A stretch of 64,000 nt of DNA from Leptotrichia buccalis C-1013-b (GCF_000023905.1 NC_013192.1:930001-994000), one strand, 5' to 3'. Counted from the stretch's first letter, positions 9,597 through 18,728 are shown. Numbers and translations are program-made. The notes: generated by a model from the letters alone, not told the origin.

Positions 9597-9944
9597 ATGA
9601 AAAGATATATTTTAATTGCAATTACAGCAATTTCAATAATGTCCTTTGCTGAAGTAAAAATAAATAAGAGGGCGCTTCTTGAAAAATACAGAAAAGAAGC
9701 TCTTTTACAGGAAGAAAAAAAGGAAAAGGAAGCAAAGGCAAAATCATCTGGGAAATCTAATACAGCTAAATCAAGTTCAAGCTATCAAAATAGGACAGAA
9801 ACTTCAGAAGAAGTAGAAGATGAGAGATTTTCGACTCAAGTTGATGAAGATATAATTGAGTTCGTAAACTATTACTTAAGACGTAATCCAGAAAAAAAAG
9901 GAAAACTTGAGCAGCATTATAAAAATGTTGTAGGTCAAGAATAG
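9597..9944 (+). CDS. Small secreted protein, unknown function
   Basis: A 115-residue protein with a Sec signal (MKRYILIAITAISIMSFAE, cleavage likely after SFA). The mature part is a charged K/E segment, a Ser-rich linker (GKSNTAKSSSSYQ) and a C-terminal helical portion (IIEFVNYYLRRNPEKKGKLEQHYKN). I considered the fusobacterial adhesin FadA, which has a similar size and signal, but its long coiled-coil pattern is absent. It is monocistronic, with its own promoter and terminator. Confidence 0.7.
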   Translation: MKRYILIAITAISIMSFAEVKINKRALLEKYRKEALLQEEKKEKEAKAKSSGKSNTAKSSSSYQNRTETSEEVEDERFSTQVDEDIIEFVNYYLRRNPEKKGKLEQHYKNVVGQE

Positions 9945-9950
9945 ATTTTC

Positions 9951-9977
9951 AAGGCACTTTTTATAGTGTCTTTTTTT
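9951..9977 (+). terminator. Terminator of the 9597 gene
   Basis: GGCACT / AGTGTC stem with one G-T pair, then seven T residues, 10 bases after the stop. Confidence 0.75.
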
Positions 9978-10010
9978 ATGAAATTTTGAAAAAATTAATT
10001 ATAAAAAAAC

Positions 10011-10044
10011 TTGATATAATATATGTTATATGTTATTATATCAA
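10011..10044 (+). promoter_or_regulatory. mreC promoter inside a perfect palindrome
   Basis: TTGATA (-35, 10011-10016), 17 bases, TATTAT (-10, 10034-10039). The -35 and -10 sit in the two arms of an exact 11-bp inverted repeat, TTGATATAATA and TATTATATCAA, separated by 12 bases. Confidence 0.65.
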
Positions 10045-10111
10045 TGTTAAAAAGTTTTGAGATTGGTTTTTTATAACTTTGAAAAATAAAAAATGAGAGG
10101 ATTACATAATA

Positions 10112-11023
10112 ATGAAATTTGACGAAAGTTTTTATGAAAAAAAGAACACAGGTAGAAATATTTTGATAATAGTAATTATAATAATAATTTTATTTGCTTT
10201 TAAAAATAGAATCACAAGTTCATTTACATTTTTGGATGGGATAACTCAAGCGGTAAATTTTAGATTAGTAAAAGTAAAAAGTATGCTTTATACGCAAGTT
10301 CTTAAGCTAAGGTCAAGAGTTAATGATATTAGTTACATTGAAGATTATGTTGAAAATAATAAAACTAGAGATTTTGAACTACAAAAAAATAAAGTTCAGA
10401 ATATGGAGCTTGCATATTTAAAACAGGAAAATGAAAATTTGCGGCAAATGCTTGAAATGCGTCAAAAAAATCCATCTGAATTTATAGCTGCAGACGTAGC
10501 TCTTGTGGAAAATGGAAATTCTTCAGAAAAAATGTACATAAATAAAGGGGCTGCTCAAGGAATCAAAATGAATTTGCCAGTAATGTTTGACGGCTTTTTA
10601 ATCGGTAAAATTTCTAAAGTTAATGATGAATATTCAGAAGTGACTTTATTGACAAGCAAAACTTCAAAGTTAAGTGTAGTATTAAATGGAGAGTTGCAAA
10701 TTTTACGTGGAAACGGAAATGGAACATTTTCTGTGCAAAACTATAATGCTGGAATCGTTAATAAAAATACAGTGTTTAAAATAGAAACTTCAGGAGTAAG
10801 TGATGTTTTACCAAAAGGAATTAAAATAGGAACTTTCAAATTAAATGATTTAGGAGCTTTTAGCAAAATGAAAGAAGTAAAGCTTAGACCTACCTTCCAA
10901 ATATTTGATATTCAAAGTGTCCTAGTTTATAAATGGAGTATCAATGATACTATAAATACACAAATACAAAATCAGATAAAAACTGAAAAACAAGAAAATA
11001 AAGATAATTCACAAATAAATTAA
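10112..11023 (+). CDS. mreC: Rod shape-determining protein MreC
   Basis: Bitopic inner-membrane protein that links MreB to the cell-wall elongation machinery. It shows a short cytosolic tail, one membrane helix (residues 15-30, ILIIVIIIIILFAF), a periplasmic coiled coil (NMELAYLKQENENLRQMLEM) and the two-lobed beta domain with the family motif YINKGAAQGIKMNLPVMFDGFLIGKISKV. The 303 residues are normal. No mreB or mreD is adjacent. It heads a run of closely packed plus-strand genes. Confidence 0.92.
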   Translation: MKFDESFYEKKNTGRNILIIVIIIIILFAFKNRITSSFTFLDGITQAVNFRLVKVKSMLYTQVLKLRSRVNDISYIEDYVENNKTRDFELQKNKVQNMELAYLKQENENLRQMLEMRQKNPSEFIAADVALVENGNSSEKMYINKGAAQGIKMNLPVMFDGFLIGKISKVNDEYSEVTLLTSKTSKLSVVLNGELQILRGNGNGTFSVQNYNAGIVNKNTVFKIETSGVSDVLPKGIKIGTFKLNDLGAFSKMKEVKLRPTFQIFDIQSVLVYKWSINDTINTQIQNQIKTEKQENKDNSQIN

Positions 11024-11095
11024 AGAAAGTTGTATTAATATATAGAGTAATGATAATTAACAATTATCTAAAATAAATAAAGAGGTGAGTTTAAT

Positions 11096-11635
11096 ATGTT
11101 AAAAAATTTAACAATGGTGAAGAAAGTAATGTTGTTATTTCTATTGGTGTCAGTATTTTCCTTTTCAAAGGATTTTTGGGAAAAGAGTAATTTTACTGTA
11201 AATGTTGTAGAAGATGCTACAATTAACGGGAACAAAAGAAGTAAAAGTTATGTGATGAATTATAATTCAGGTACATTAAGATTAACAATCACAGCACCAA
11301 AAACTAACAAAGGTGAAGTTTATACTTTTAGTGGAGCTAAGAAAACAATTTATTACCCAAGTTTAAAACAAACTGTAACACAAAAGGTTCAAAAAGATGA
11401 AGCAACTATTTTAGCAGTATTTAATAAATTGCGTACAATAAGAGCTAAAAAAACACAAACTAAAAATGGTGATACTTTTACTTTTTCAAACAATTGGCTA
11501 ACAGCTATAAAAAGTAAAGGCTATACAGTAAACTTTAGTGATTATAAATCTTCAAACGGATATTACTATCCAACAAAACTTGCTGTAAAAGATGGAAGTT
11601 CCCAAATAATTTACAGATTATCAAATTTTAGATAA
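11096..11635 (+). CDS. LolA-like periplasmic protein (possible outer-membrane lipoprotein carrier)
   Basis: A 179-residue protein with a Sec signal (about residues 8-24) and a mature part of alternating beta strands (KSYVMNYNSGTLRLTITAP, YTFSGAKKTIYYPSLKQTV, YYYPTKLAVKDGSSQIIYRL). The order matches the LolA/LolB half-barrel family: a substrate strand pattern, then a tyrosine-rich YYPSLKQ segment. Overall identity to classical LolA looks low, so this is fold-level recognition. AGAGGTGA precedes the ATG. A LolCD-like ABC pair lies 3 kb downstream, which fits a Lol role. Confidence 0.6.
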   Translation: MLKNLTMVKKVMLLFLLVSVFSFSKDFWEKSNFTVNVVEDATINGNKRSKSYVMNYNSGTLRLTITAPKTNKGEVYTFSGAKKTIYYPSLKQTVTQKVQKDEATILAVFNKLRTIRAKKTQTKNGDTFTFSNNWLTAIKSKGYTVNFSDYKSSNGYYYPTKLAVKDGSSQIIYRLSNFR

Positions 11636-11660
11636 AAAATAAACTTTGAAAAGAAAAAAT

Positions 11661-12356
11661 ATGAAAATAATAAAGACAAATTGTATTATTTTGAAAAAAA
11701 AAGAAATGAGAGAAGCGGATTTACAGGTAACATTATTTAGCAAGGAATATGGAAAAATTATGGCAACAGCTTATGGAATACGAAAATCCAAAAAAAGAAA
11801 TATTGTTTCCTTAAATCCGCTAAATAAAGTTGAAATTACACTTTTAGAGAAAAATGGCTACTATGTAATAAAAGATGTAGAAATTATGAAGAATTTTAAA
11901 AATATTCCAAAAAGTATTGAAAAACTTGAAATTTCATTGTATATACTGGATAGTATTGACAAAATTTATTATATGACAGATGAAAATGGAAATTTTTTTG
12001 ATAAACTAGTGGAAATATTGAGTTTTATTGACATTCTTCCATACATAAAAAAAGGTTATAAATACTATGTTGTATTATCATTCCTAAGGAGAATAATGAT
12101 AGAACATGGTATTTATGATATTGAAGAAATAATTTCAATATTAATTAAAGAAAAGAAGGAAAATAAAAAAAAATACAAAGAAATCATGACAATTTTAAAA
12201 ACAAATTCTGATATTTCAGAAATTCAGGAAAAACTTGAAAGTTACACAGTTTTTTTTAAAAAAATGGTAATTATTTTTGAAAATTTTATAAATAAAAATT
12301 TACAAGTTGAATTAAAAATGAAGAAATTTATTATGGAGGAATTTTATGGAAATTAA
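11661..12356 (+). CDS. recO: DNA repair protein RecO
   Basis: Loads RecA with RecR and RecF at single-strand gaps. The N-terminal OB-fold is clear (IIKTNCIILKKKEMREADLQVTLFS, then YGKIMATAYGIRKSKKRN). The C-terminal zinc finger of many RecO proteins is not apparent; the protein ends in a charged helical region. ATG at 11661 is preferred over a TTG five codons upstream, because the family starts close to MKIIKT. The end overlaps the next gene by 11 bases, so the two are translationally coupled. recR lies separately near 27 kb. Confidence 0.88.
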   Translation: MKIIKTNCIILKKKEMREADLQVTLFSKEYGKIMATAYGIRKSKKRNIVSLNPLNKVEITLLEKNGYYVIKDVEIMKNFKNIPKSIEKLEISLYILDSIDKIYYMTDENGNFFDKLVEILSFIDILPYIKKGYKYYVVLSFLRRIMIEHGIYDIEEIISILIKEKKENKKKYKEIMTILKTNSDISEIQEKLESYTVFFKKMVIIFENFINKNLQVELKMKKFIMEEFYGN

Positions 12357-12813
12357 AAATATATCTGAGTACATCAAAGCTGATACAATAGATCTAAATT
12401 TAAAGGCAAAAAATAAAAATGCAGTAATAAAAGAGCTATATAACAATTTAAAGAAAACAGGCTTAATTAATGATGAAGAACTTGGATTAAATGATATCTT
12501 TGTAAGAGAAGAAATAGGTTCAACAGGAATTGGGAAAAGAATAGCGTTACCACATGCAAAAACTAAAGCTGTGGAGGAATTAATAATAACTTTTGGAATT
12601 TCAAGAAATGGAATAGCATATGATTCATTGGATGATGAAAATGTAAATATTTTCTTTATGTTTCTTTGTCCAGAAAGTAAGGCACATGAATATTTAAGAG
12701 TGTTGGCGAGAATTTCAAGATTAATAAGAGAAAATAGATTTGTAGAAAATTTATTAAAGGCAACGTCAAATGAAGAAATTATTGAAATTATTAGAAAAGA
12801 AGAAACGAATTAA
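12346..12813 (+). CDS. PTS EIIA domain protein (PtsN / fructose-type)
   Basis: A 155-residue stand-alone EIIA-2 domain. The phospho-acceptor histidine is in IGKRIALPHAKTKAVEELI, and the domain runs to SNEEIIEIIRKEE. Single-domain forms act either in sugar uptake or, as PtsN, in nitrogen or potassium regulation. No EIIB or EIIC gene is near, so a regulatory role is more likely (inference). GGAGG overlaps the end of recO, and the ATG lies inside the last codons of recO. Confidence 0.88.
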   Translation: MEIKNISEYIKADTIDLNLKAKNKNAVIKELYNNLKKTGLINDEELGLNDIFVREEIGSTGIGKRIALPHAKTKAVEELIITFGISRNGIAYDSLDDENVNIFFMFLCPESKAHEYLRVLARISRLIRENRFVENLLKATSNEEIIEIIRKEETN

Positions 12814-12941
12814 TTAATAAGTTAAATTTTTCGGATTCCAAAACTTTCTTGAATCTATTTTTAAATATATTTTAAAATCACTGAAAATTAGATGTATTTT
12901 TAAAATTATTTTTTTAATTAAAAGAAAGATTGGTGAAAATT

Positions 12942-13400
12942 ATGAGATGTCCATTTTGTGGTTATGAAAATACAAAAGTTATTGACAGCCGTTCATATTT
13001 TGAAGGAAATTCAATAAAACGTCGACGTGAATGTGAAAATTGTGGAAAAAGGTTTACAACCCATGAAAAAGTCGCCGAATTATCATTAACTGTAATTAAG
13101 AAAAACGGACAAAAGCAACCGTATTCGAGAGAAAAGGTTTACAATGGAATTATAAGAGCTTTTGAAAAGCGTCATAGTGATACTGAAAAAATTGAAGAAA
13201 TGATAGATAAAATTGAACGAGAAATTTTAACTGAATATTCTGGAGAAATAAAATCTAGTGAATTAGGAGATAAAATATTGTCTTATTTAATAGATTTAGA
13301 TGAAATTGCTTATGTCAGATTTGCTTCAGTTTATAAAAAATTTGATAGTCTTGATAGTTTTGTAAAAGAAATTGAAAAAATAAGAAATGATAGAAAATAA
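12942..13400 (+). CDS. nrdR: Transcriptional repressor NrdR
   Basis: ATP/dATP-sensing repressor of ribonucleotide reductase genes. The N-terminal zinc ribbon MRCPFCGYENTKVIDSR...CENCGKRFTTHE is followed by an ATP-cone domain (VIKKNGQKQPYSREKVYNGIIRAF). About 152 residues is standard. ATG at 12942 is chosen because all NrdR proteins begin at MRCPFC and the TTG/GTG codons just upstream overlap the ribosome site. Confidence 0.96.
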   Translation: MRCPFCGYENTKVIDSRSYFEGNSIKRRRECENCGKRFTTHEKVAELSLTVIKKNGQKQPYSREKVYNGIIRAFEKRHSDTEKIEEMIDKIEREILTEYSGEIKSSELGDKILSYLIDLDEIAYVRFASVYKKFDSLDSFVKEIEKIRNDRK

Positions 13401-13433
13401 AAACTCATAAAAGTAAAATTTGAAAGGAGTAGC

Positions 13434-13703
13434 ATGAAAAAGCTTTATTTTATTGGAAATATTATATTTTTTTGTTTAGTAGTGCATTTTATTGGTCAAA
13501 GTGTAAGTGTGTATATGGGAAAAAAGAAAATGAAAATTAGTTTAATGGAAACAGAAAGAAATATAAAAGAATTAAAAGAAAGAAAAAATAAACTGCTAGA
13601 AGAAAAGAAAAATACCAACGATAAGGAAAAAACAGAAAAATATGCAAGAAATGATTTAAATTTAAAAAGAGAAGGAGAATCTACTTATAAAATAGTAGAA
13701 TAA
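13434..13703 (+). CDS. FtsB/DivIC-like septum formation initiator
   Basis: An 89-residue bitopic protein: one N-terminal membrane helix (residues 7-24), then a Lys/Glu coiled coil (residues 35-65), then the short KYARNDLNLKREGES segment that matches the conserved E.ARe.l.L.kpGE ending of FtsB/DivIC. It probably works in the divisome between FtsQ and FtsL. GAAAGGAG lies before the ATG, and it is the last gene before a strong terminator. Confidence 0.8.
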   Translation: MKKLYFIGNIIFFCLVVHFIGQSVSVYMGKKKMKISLMETERNIKELKERKNKLLEEKKNTNDKEKTEKYARNDLNLKREGESTYKIVE

Positions 13704-13714
13704 CTTTGAAAGTT

Positions 13715-13776
13715 AAATTATAGTAAAATTACTTAAAATTAATTTGATTTAGATAATTTTACTATAATTTTTTATC
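13715..13776 (+). terminator. Strong terminator ending the mreC-to-ftsB gene run
   Basis: A 17-bp perfect stem, 13715-13731 pairing with 13754-13770, a 22-base loop, and a T run from 13768. Confidence 0.8.
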
Positions 13777-13807
13777 AAAAAGTTTTATAAGTAAGAATAA
13801 ATATACA

Positions 13808-14302
13808 ATGAATAATTTAATTAATACAGAAAATTTAAAAGACAAAATTGAAAAATATAAAATAGAAGATGAGAAAAATAAATATATTTTTAGGGCAAAT
13901 TTGAAATATATGATTTCATCATCTATTTTTTTTATAATACTTATATTTATTGCAGGATATTCACTGTATAAAGGAATCGCAGGACTTGAAAAATTAACAC
14001 CAATAAAAATTACCCTTATAATAATTTTATTTGGATATGTTTCTGTTGCATCTTTTCTTCTGTTCAATTTCAAAATTGTTATTGAAAATAATGAAATATT
14101 TGTAAAAAATTTATGTATTAAAATGTCAGATATTGAAAGAGCTAGTGTAAAAGTCGCTAAAATAAGCTCTACAAAAGTTGATAAAATTTTGGAAATAGTA
14201 ACGAAAGATAAAAAGAAAATACAAATTAGATTGAATATAAATAATGAGTTATTATTTTTTAAATTAATACAAAATCAAATTGGAGAAAAATTAAATATTT
14301 AA
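13808..14302 (+). CDS. Two-helix membrane protein, PH-like C-terminus, unknown function
   Basis: A 164-residue protein. It has two hydrophobic helices (about residues 37-58 and 66-90) after a polar N-terminus, then a cytosolic domain of short strands with the pattern IVIENNEIFVKNLCIKMSDIERASVKVAKI. That pattern resembles the bacterial PH-like domains that follow paired membrane helices, but I cannot assign a family with certainty. No clear ribosome site is visible before the ATG. It lies between the mreC cluster terminator and the LolCD-like pair. Confidence 0.6.
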   Translation: MNNLINTENLKDKIEKYKIEDEKNKYIFRANLKYMISSSIFFIILIFIAGYSLYKGIAGLEKLTPIKITLIIILFGYVSVASFLLFNFKIVIENNEIFVKNLCIKMSDIERASVKVAKISSTKVDKILEIVTKDKKKIQIRLNINNELLFFKLIQNQIGEKLNI

Positions 14303-14388
14303 AAGAAAAAATTGTAAATTTTTATAAATATTAGATAATTCAGATAATAATGTGAGAAATATAAAACTAGAAGGAGAGAAAAACAATT

Positions 14389-15552
14389 ATGGTAGAGTTT
14401 TTTATTGCGTTTCGGCATGTTGTTGAAAGAAAATTTCAAAGTATATTTTCTATACTTGGAGTAGCGATTGCTGTGACGGTTTTTATTGTATCGCTTACTG
14501 TTTCCAATGGACTGGAAAAAAATATGATAAATTCATTACTGACAATGAGTCCACATATTTTAATAAAAAATAGACAGAAGTCATTTTTTGAAAATTATAA
14601 TCAAATTGTAGAAAATGTAAAAAAAATAAAAGGAGTAAAAGCTGTAATTCCACAAATTAACAGCCAGTCAATAATAAAACGTGAAGGCTTTGCAAAAGGA
14701 GTGTTGGCAAATGGAATTAGTCCTGAAAATGTGAAAACAGACCTGAAGTTACGTATAATTAAGGGAAATAATAATATTTCAGAGCTTAATTCAGTTTTGA
14801 TTGGAGAAGAATTGTCAAAGGAACTGAAACTAAAAGTTGGAGATGAAATAAGTCTTGTATCAGCTGAAAATAAACCATTAAAACTTATAGTAAGAGGAAT
14901 ATTTAAAACGGGTTTTTTAGACTATGATTCTAATCTTATAATTGTACCTTTACAAACTATGCAAATATTATCGGAACAAGGACAAGCTGCAACAGAAATT
15001 GGAATCAAAGTTGAAAGTCCACAAAAAGTGGAAGAAACTTTGAATCAGGTAAACAATACTATTAATAGTCAGGAATATGGAGCAATAAGCTGGAAGACAA
15101 TTAATCAGAATCTATTAAGGGCAGTGCAGTTTGAAAAATTTGTACTTGTTGCGATTTTAAGTTTATTATTAGTTATTGCAAGTTTTGCTGTATCTGTAAT
15201 TTTAAATATGATTGTACGTGAAAAAATAAAAGATATTGGAATTTTAAAGTCAATTGGGTATACAAATAAAAATATTCGTAGAATTTTTACTATAGAAGGA
15301 TTAATAATTGGTGTTTTTGGAATGATCTTGGCAAGTGCATTATCGCCACTTATATTAATAGCTTTAAAAAGACTTTTTAAAATATATATGAAAAGTGGAA
15401 CATATTATTTAGAAGAATTGCCTTTGTATATTTCACAAAAAGAACTGCTCATTATTTACGGAGTAACATTCGTCGTTGTATTTTTATCGACAATTTTTCC
15501 TGCAGCCAGAGCATCTAGATTGAAACCAGTGGAGGCATTGAAATATGAATAA
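14389..15552 (+). CDS. ABC transporter permease, LolC/MacB (FtsX) type
   Basis: A 387-residue inner-membrane permease: one N-terminal helix (about residues 18-38), a large periplasmic domain of about 200 residues (MacB-PCD type), then three helices at about 255-280, 305-330 and 350-372. The end [16 protein letters not shown] is the signature of FtsX-like permeases. The next gene supplies the ATPase and overlaps by 8 bases. Together with the LolA-like protein at 11.1 kb, lipoprotein release from the inner membrane is the likely job. A MacB-like exporter of other substrates is the alternative. Confidence 0.88.
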   Translation: MVEFFIAFRHVVERKFQSIFSILGVAIAVTVFIVSLTVSNGLEKNMINSLLTMSPHILIKNRQKSFFENYNQIVENVKKIKGVKAVIPQINSQSIIKREGFAKGVLANGISPENVKTDLKLRIIKGNNNISELNSVLIGEELSKELKLKVGDEISLVSAENKPLKLIVRGIFKTGFLDYDSNLIIVPLQTMQILSEQGQAATEIGIKVESPQKVEETLNQVNNTINSQEYGAISWKTINQNLLRAVQFEKFVLVAILSLLLVIASFAVSVILNMIVREKIKDIGILKSIGYTNKNIRRIFTIEGLIIGVFGMILASALSPLILIALKRLFKIYMKSGTYYLEELPLYISQKELLIIYGVTFVVVFLSTIFPAARASRLKPVEALKYE

Positions 15553-16249
15553 AAATAAAATAATAGAACTGAAAAATGTTAATAAAATTTATAAGACAAA
15601 AGTTGAAGAAATTCATATATTAAAAAATATAAATTTAGCATTTAATAAAGGGGATTTTATTTCCATTCAAGGTAAATCAGGAAGTGGGAAAACTTCTCTT
15701 TTAAATATACTGGGACTTTTAGATGAGCCAACAGATGGAGAAATTTATATTGGCGGAGAAAAAATTCATTATAGAAATGAAAAAACTAAAAATATTATAA
15801 GAAATGAAAAAATAGGGTTTGTATTTCAGTTTCATTATTTATTAAATGAATTTACTGCTCTTGAAAATGTTATGATGCCTGCACTAATAAATAAAAATAT
15901 GAATAGAAATGAAGCCCAGAAAAAAGCTAAGGAACTTCTTGCACTTGTAGGGCTTGAAAAACGTACAAAACATAAGCCAATGGAACTTTCAGGCGGAGAA
16001 AAGCAGCGTGTGGCAATAGCAAGAGCAATGGTTAATGACCCTGATATAATTCTGGCTGATGAGCCAACAGGAAATCTGGATACAGAAACAAGTAATTTAA
16101 TAAACCAACTATTTATGAAAATAAATAAGGAAAGACAGCAGTCAATAATAATAGTAACACACAGTCTGGAACTTGCAAATTTAGCTGCATATAAATACAA
16201 AATTGAAAATGGTGAGTTTAATATGATTTTACCGACAATACAGTTTTAA
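15545..16249 (+). CDS. ABC transporter ATP-binding protein, LolD/MacB type
   Basis: A 234-residue ATPase partner of the permease with which it overlaps. It has Walker A ([12 protein letters not shown]), the family-typical [19 protein letters not shown], the signature [15 protein letters not shown], Walker B ([11 protein letters not shown]) and the H-loop ([11 protein letters not shown]). The set FQFHxLLxEFTAxENVMMP is strongly LolD-like. It probably drives lipoprotein extraction. Confidence 0.92.
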   Translation: MNKNKIIELKNVNKIYKTKVEEIHILKNINLAFNKGDFISIQGKSGSGKTSLLNILGLLDEPTDGEIYIGGEKIHYRNEKTKNIIRNEKIGFVFQFHYLLNEFTALENVMMPALINKNMNRNEAQKKAKELLALVGLEKRTKHKPMELSGGEKQRVAIARAMVNDPDIILADEPTGNLDTETSNLINQLFMKINKERQQSIIIVTHSLELANLAAYKYKIENGEFNMILPTIQF

Positions 16250-16280
16250 AAAATAATTTAAAAAAAGTAGGAAATTAGTA

Positions 16281-17372
16281 ATGGAAGAAAGAAGAATTTA
16301 TTTGCATTATGATATGGATGCTTTTTTTGCCGCAATTGAACAGCGGGATAATAAAGAACTTAGGGGAAAGCCTATTGCAATAGGGCATGGAGTTGTTACA
16401 ACAGCAAGCTATGAAGCTAGAAAATTTGGTATAAAATCAGCAATGCCAACAGTTCAGGCTAAACGGCTATGTCCCAGCCTTATTGTTGTGAGCCTTAGAA
16501 AAGATATTTATTTTGAAGAGGGCAGAAGAATACAGGGATTAATAAAAAATATTTTGAAAAAGTGTGAATTTACTTCTGTCGATGAAGGTTATATTGATAT
16601 TACAGAATTTATTCAAAATAAAAATATAAAACTTGATAAAAGAGATGAAATCTTAAAAATTGAAAGATTTATAAAAAAATTTAAGCAATATATTTATGAT
16701 AATTCTAAGCTTACCTGTTCAGTTGGAATAGGATTTAGCAAAATTAGTGCAAAAATTGCAAGTGATATTAATAAACCAAATGGTTACTTTATATTTAAGA
16801 ATCGAGAACATTTTTTGGAATATATTTATGATAAAAATTTAGCTATAATTCCTGGAATTGGGAAAAAAACTAGAGAAGTATTAAAGTTATTTAATACGAC
16901 AACTGTTTTTCAGCTTTACGAAATTGAGAAAAATGAATTAATTAGAAGATTTGGAATGAGTAAAGGAGAATATTTGTATAATACAGTTCGTGGTTTACAT
17001 TTTACGGAAATAAATACGGATAGAAAAAGGCAGTCGTATGGACATGAAATAACATTTAATCGGGAAGAAAATGATATTTCCATAATATATGATGAATTAA
17101 AAAAGCAATCTAACAAGTTAAGTCGTAAACTTATCGAAAAAAATGAATTTGCAAAGACAGTTACAGTAAAAATTCGATATTCAAATTTTGTTACTCACAC
17201 TCGTTCCAGAACTTTGGAAAATGCTACAAATAATGAAAATAAAATTTATGAAGCGACTCTTGAAAATCTAAATTTTTTTGAAAAAAAAGATGAAATAAGG
17301 CTCATTGGAGTACAATTAAGTTCAATATTAAAAAGTAATGTTGTCCAGTTATCATTTAATGACTTAAAATAA
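16281..17372 (+). CDS. dinB: DNA polymerase IV (Y-family)
   Basis: Error-prone translesion polymerase. Catalytic motifs are the first acidic site HYDMDAFFAAIEQRDN and the second, SVDEGYIDIT. The helix-hairpin-helix region (IIPGIGKKTREVLKLFNT) and the little-finger domain follow. The 363 residues are normal. A canonical C-terminal beta-clamp motif is plausible at VVQLSFNDLK (QLSF). The gene lies 31 bases after the ABC ATPase; no LexA box was recognised. Confidence 0.95.
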   Translation: MEERRIYLHYDMDAFFAAIEQRDNKELRGKPIAIGHGVVTTASYEARKFGIKSAMPTVQAKRLCPSLIVVSLRKDIYFEEGRRIQGLIKNILKKCEFTSVDEGYIDITEFIQNKNIKLDKRDEILKIERFIKKFKQYIYDNSKLTCSVGIGFSKISAKIASDINKPNGYFIFKNREHFLEYIYDKNLAIIPGIGKKTREVLKLFNTTTVFQLYEIEKNELIRRFGMSKGEYLYNTVRGLHFTEINTDRKRQSYGHEITFNREENDISIIYDELKKQSNKLSRKLIEKNEFAKTVTVKIRYSNFVTHTRSRTLENATNNENKIYEATLENLNFFEKKDEIRLIGVQLSSILKSNVVQLSFNDLK

Positions 17373-17580
17373 TTCTAAAATTTTTTTAAATTAAACATCT
17401 AGAGTTTTTTTTGTAAAATTTGCAACTTTTGAGTTTAAATTTAAAATATACTCGAACCCATTTAAAATTGAACTGCTAAAATTATAAATTTAGGGTTTGA
17501 ATAAAATAGTCATAGCTTTTGAGTTCGGCTTTAAATCAGTTTTAACTATAACATTACTTTATAGATAGGGAGTGAGAATA

Positions 17581-17991
17581 ATGTCTCTAAATGAAAAAGA
17601 AATATTAAGTTATATTAATGAAGTAAATCTTTTATTAAAAAATGCGTATGTACCTTATTCACAATTTCCAGTAGCAGCACTTCTAATTGACGATAATGGA
17701 CGTAAACATAAAGGAGTCAATGTGGAAAATGCTTCCTTTGGACTTACAATTTGTGCCGAACGTAATGCAATTACAACAGCAATTACTGAGAATATGAAAA
17801 AAATAAAAGTGCTTGTTATAACAGGAAATACCCCTGAACCAATTAGCCCTTGTGGAGCCTGTAGGCAAGTAATCAGAGAATTTTCAGATAAAGATACAAT
17901 TATAATTTTGGCAAATAAAGAAAATAAATATAAAATTACTTCAATAGAAGAATTGTTGCCATATTCATTTGGTGCAGAAGATTTAGAGTAA
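17581..17991 (+). CDS. cdd: Cytidine deaminase
   Basis: Deaminates cytidine and deoxycytidine to uridine in pyrimidine salvage. Zinc and catalytic motifs are CAERNA (the C[A]E site) and PCGACRQVIREF. The substrate-binding FPVAALLIDDNG and VNVENASFG are in place. It has 136 residues from the ATG at 17581, which follows an AGGGAG site by 8 bases; an in-frame GTG at 17572 overlaps that site and is not used. Confidence 0.95.
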   Translation: MSLNEKEILSYINEVNLLLKNAYVPYSQFPVAALLIDDNGRKHKGVNVENASFGLTICAERNAITTAITENMKKIKVLVITGNTPEPISPCGACRQVIREFSDKDTIIILANKENKYKITSIEELLPYSFGAEDLE

Positions 17992-18092
17992 AAATATGTT
18001 GAGAAATTTATAAAATGTGATATAATTATTATAGGGAGAGGTTTACAAAAATAAAAAAATTTTAAAAACCAAGCAAAAAAATAACTTTATTA

Positions 18093-18120
18093 TTGAAAAA
18101 GTAAAAAAATGAGTTATAAT
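18093..18120 (+). promoter_or_regulatory. Promoter of SH3 unit 1
   Basis: TTGAAA, 16 bases, TATAAT. The sequence after the -10 (TATAATTATAATGA) recurs in front of the next two units. Confidence 0.75.
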
Positions 18121-18173
18121 TATAATGAAAAAGCCAAATATTATAAAATTTTAGTTTTGGAGGAGTGGTTTTT

Positions 18174-18656
18174 ATGAAAAAATTTAATTTAAAAAAAATG
18201 TTTTTAGTTTCAATTTTGTCTTTAGCGTTTAGTACTGTTTCTATGGGAGCTTCTTTTATAACATCATCAAAAGATAATGCCATTAATATCCGAGAATCTG
18301 CTACTACAGATTCTAAAGTTATAGAAACTATTAAAAATGGAGAAATACTTGAAAGTACAGAAAAATCTGGAGATTGGCATAAAGTGACTTATTATAATAG
18401 CGAAATAAAAAAGTCATTCACAGGATATATTCACAATAGCCAATTAAAAGAAACAATTGGAAAACTTGTTATAACTTCCAGTATAGGATATAGCAACATA
18501 AGAGAAAAACCAACAACAAAATCTGCAATAAAAACTAGATTAAAAACTGGTCAGACAGTTTATGCAATAAGTAAAACAGACGATGACTGGTATTACATAA
18601 AATTTAATGGTAATCAGCGAGGTTATATTTACAGTAATCAAGTTGCTAAAAAGTAA
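18174..18656 (+). CDS. Secreted double-SH3-domain protein, copy 1
   Basis: A 160-residue protein: Sec signal (about residues 1-25, ending STVSMGA), then two bacterial SH3 (SH3b) repeats with the usual INIRESATTDSKVIETIKNGE...WHKVTY and SNIREKPTTKSAIKTRLKTGQ...WYYIKF pattern. SH3b domains commonly bind peptidoglycan or other proteins in the periplasm; no catalytic domain is present. GGAGGAG lies before the ATG at 18174. It is the first of three tandem paralogues. Confidence 0.85.
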   Translation: MKKFNLKKMFLVSILSLAFSTVSMGASFITSSKDNAINIRESATTDSKVIETIKNGEILESTEKSGDWHKVTYYNSEIKKSFTGYIHNSQLKETIGKLVITSSIGYSNIREKPTTKSAIKTRLKTGQTVYAISKTDDDWYYIKFNGNQRGYIYSNQVAKK

Positions 18657-18694
18657 TATTTAAATTTTTTGATTTATTATTAATGTTACAGATG

Positions 18695-18728
18695 ATAGTA
18701 GGAAATTTTAATGTTTCCTACTATTTTA
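18695..18728 (+). terminator. Terminator of SH3 unit 1
   Basis: An 11-bp perfect stem, ATAGTAGGAAA / TTTCCTACTAT, then TTTT. Confidence 0.8.

Noticed and set aside
9597-9944. FadA-like adhesin
   Set aside because: Size and signal peptide fit, but the continuous helical hairpin sequence of FadA is absent.
12834-12860. Hairpin between the PTS IIA gene and nrdR
   Set aside because: Only a 5-bp stem (GATTC/GAATC) in AT-rich DNA; too weak to call a terminator.
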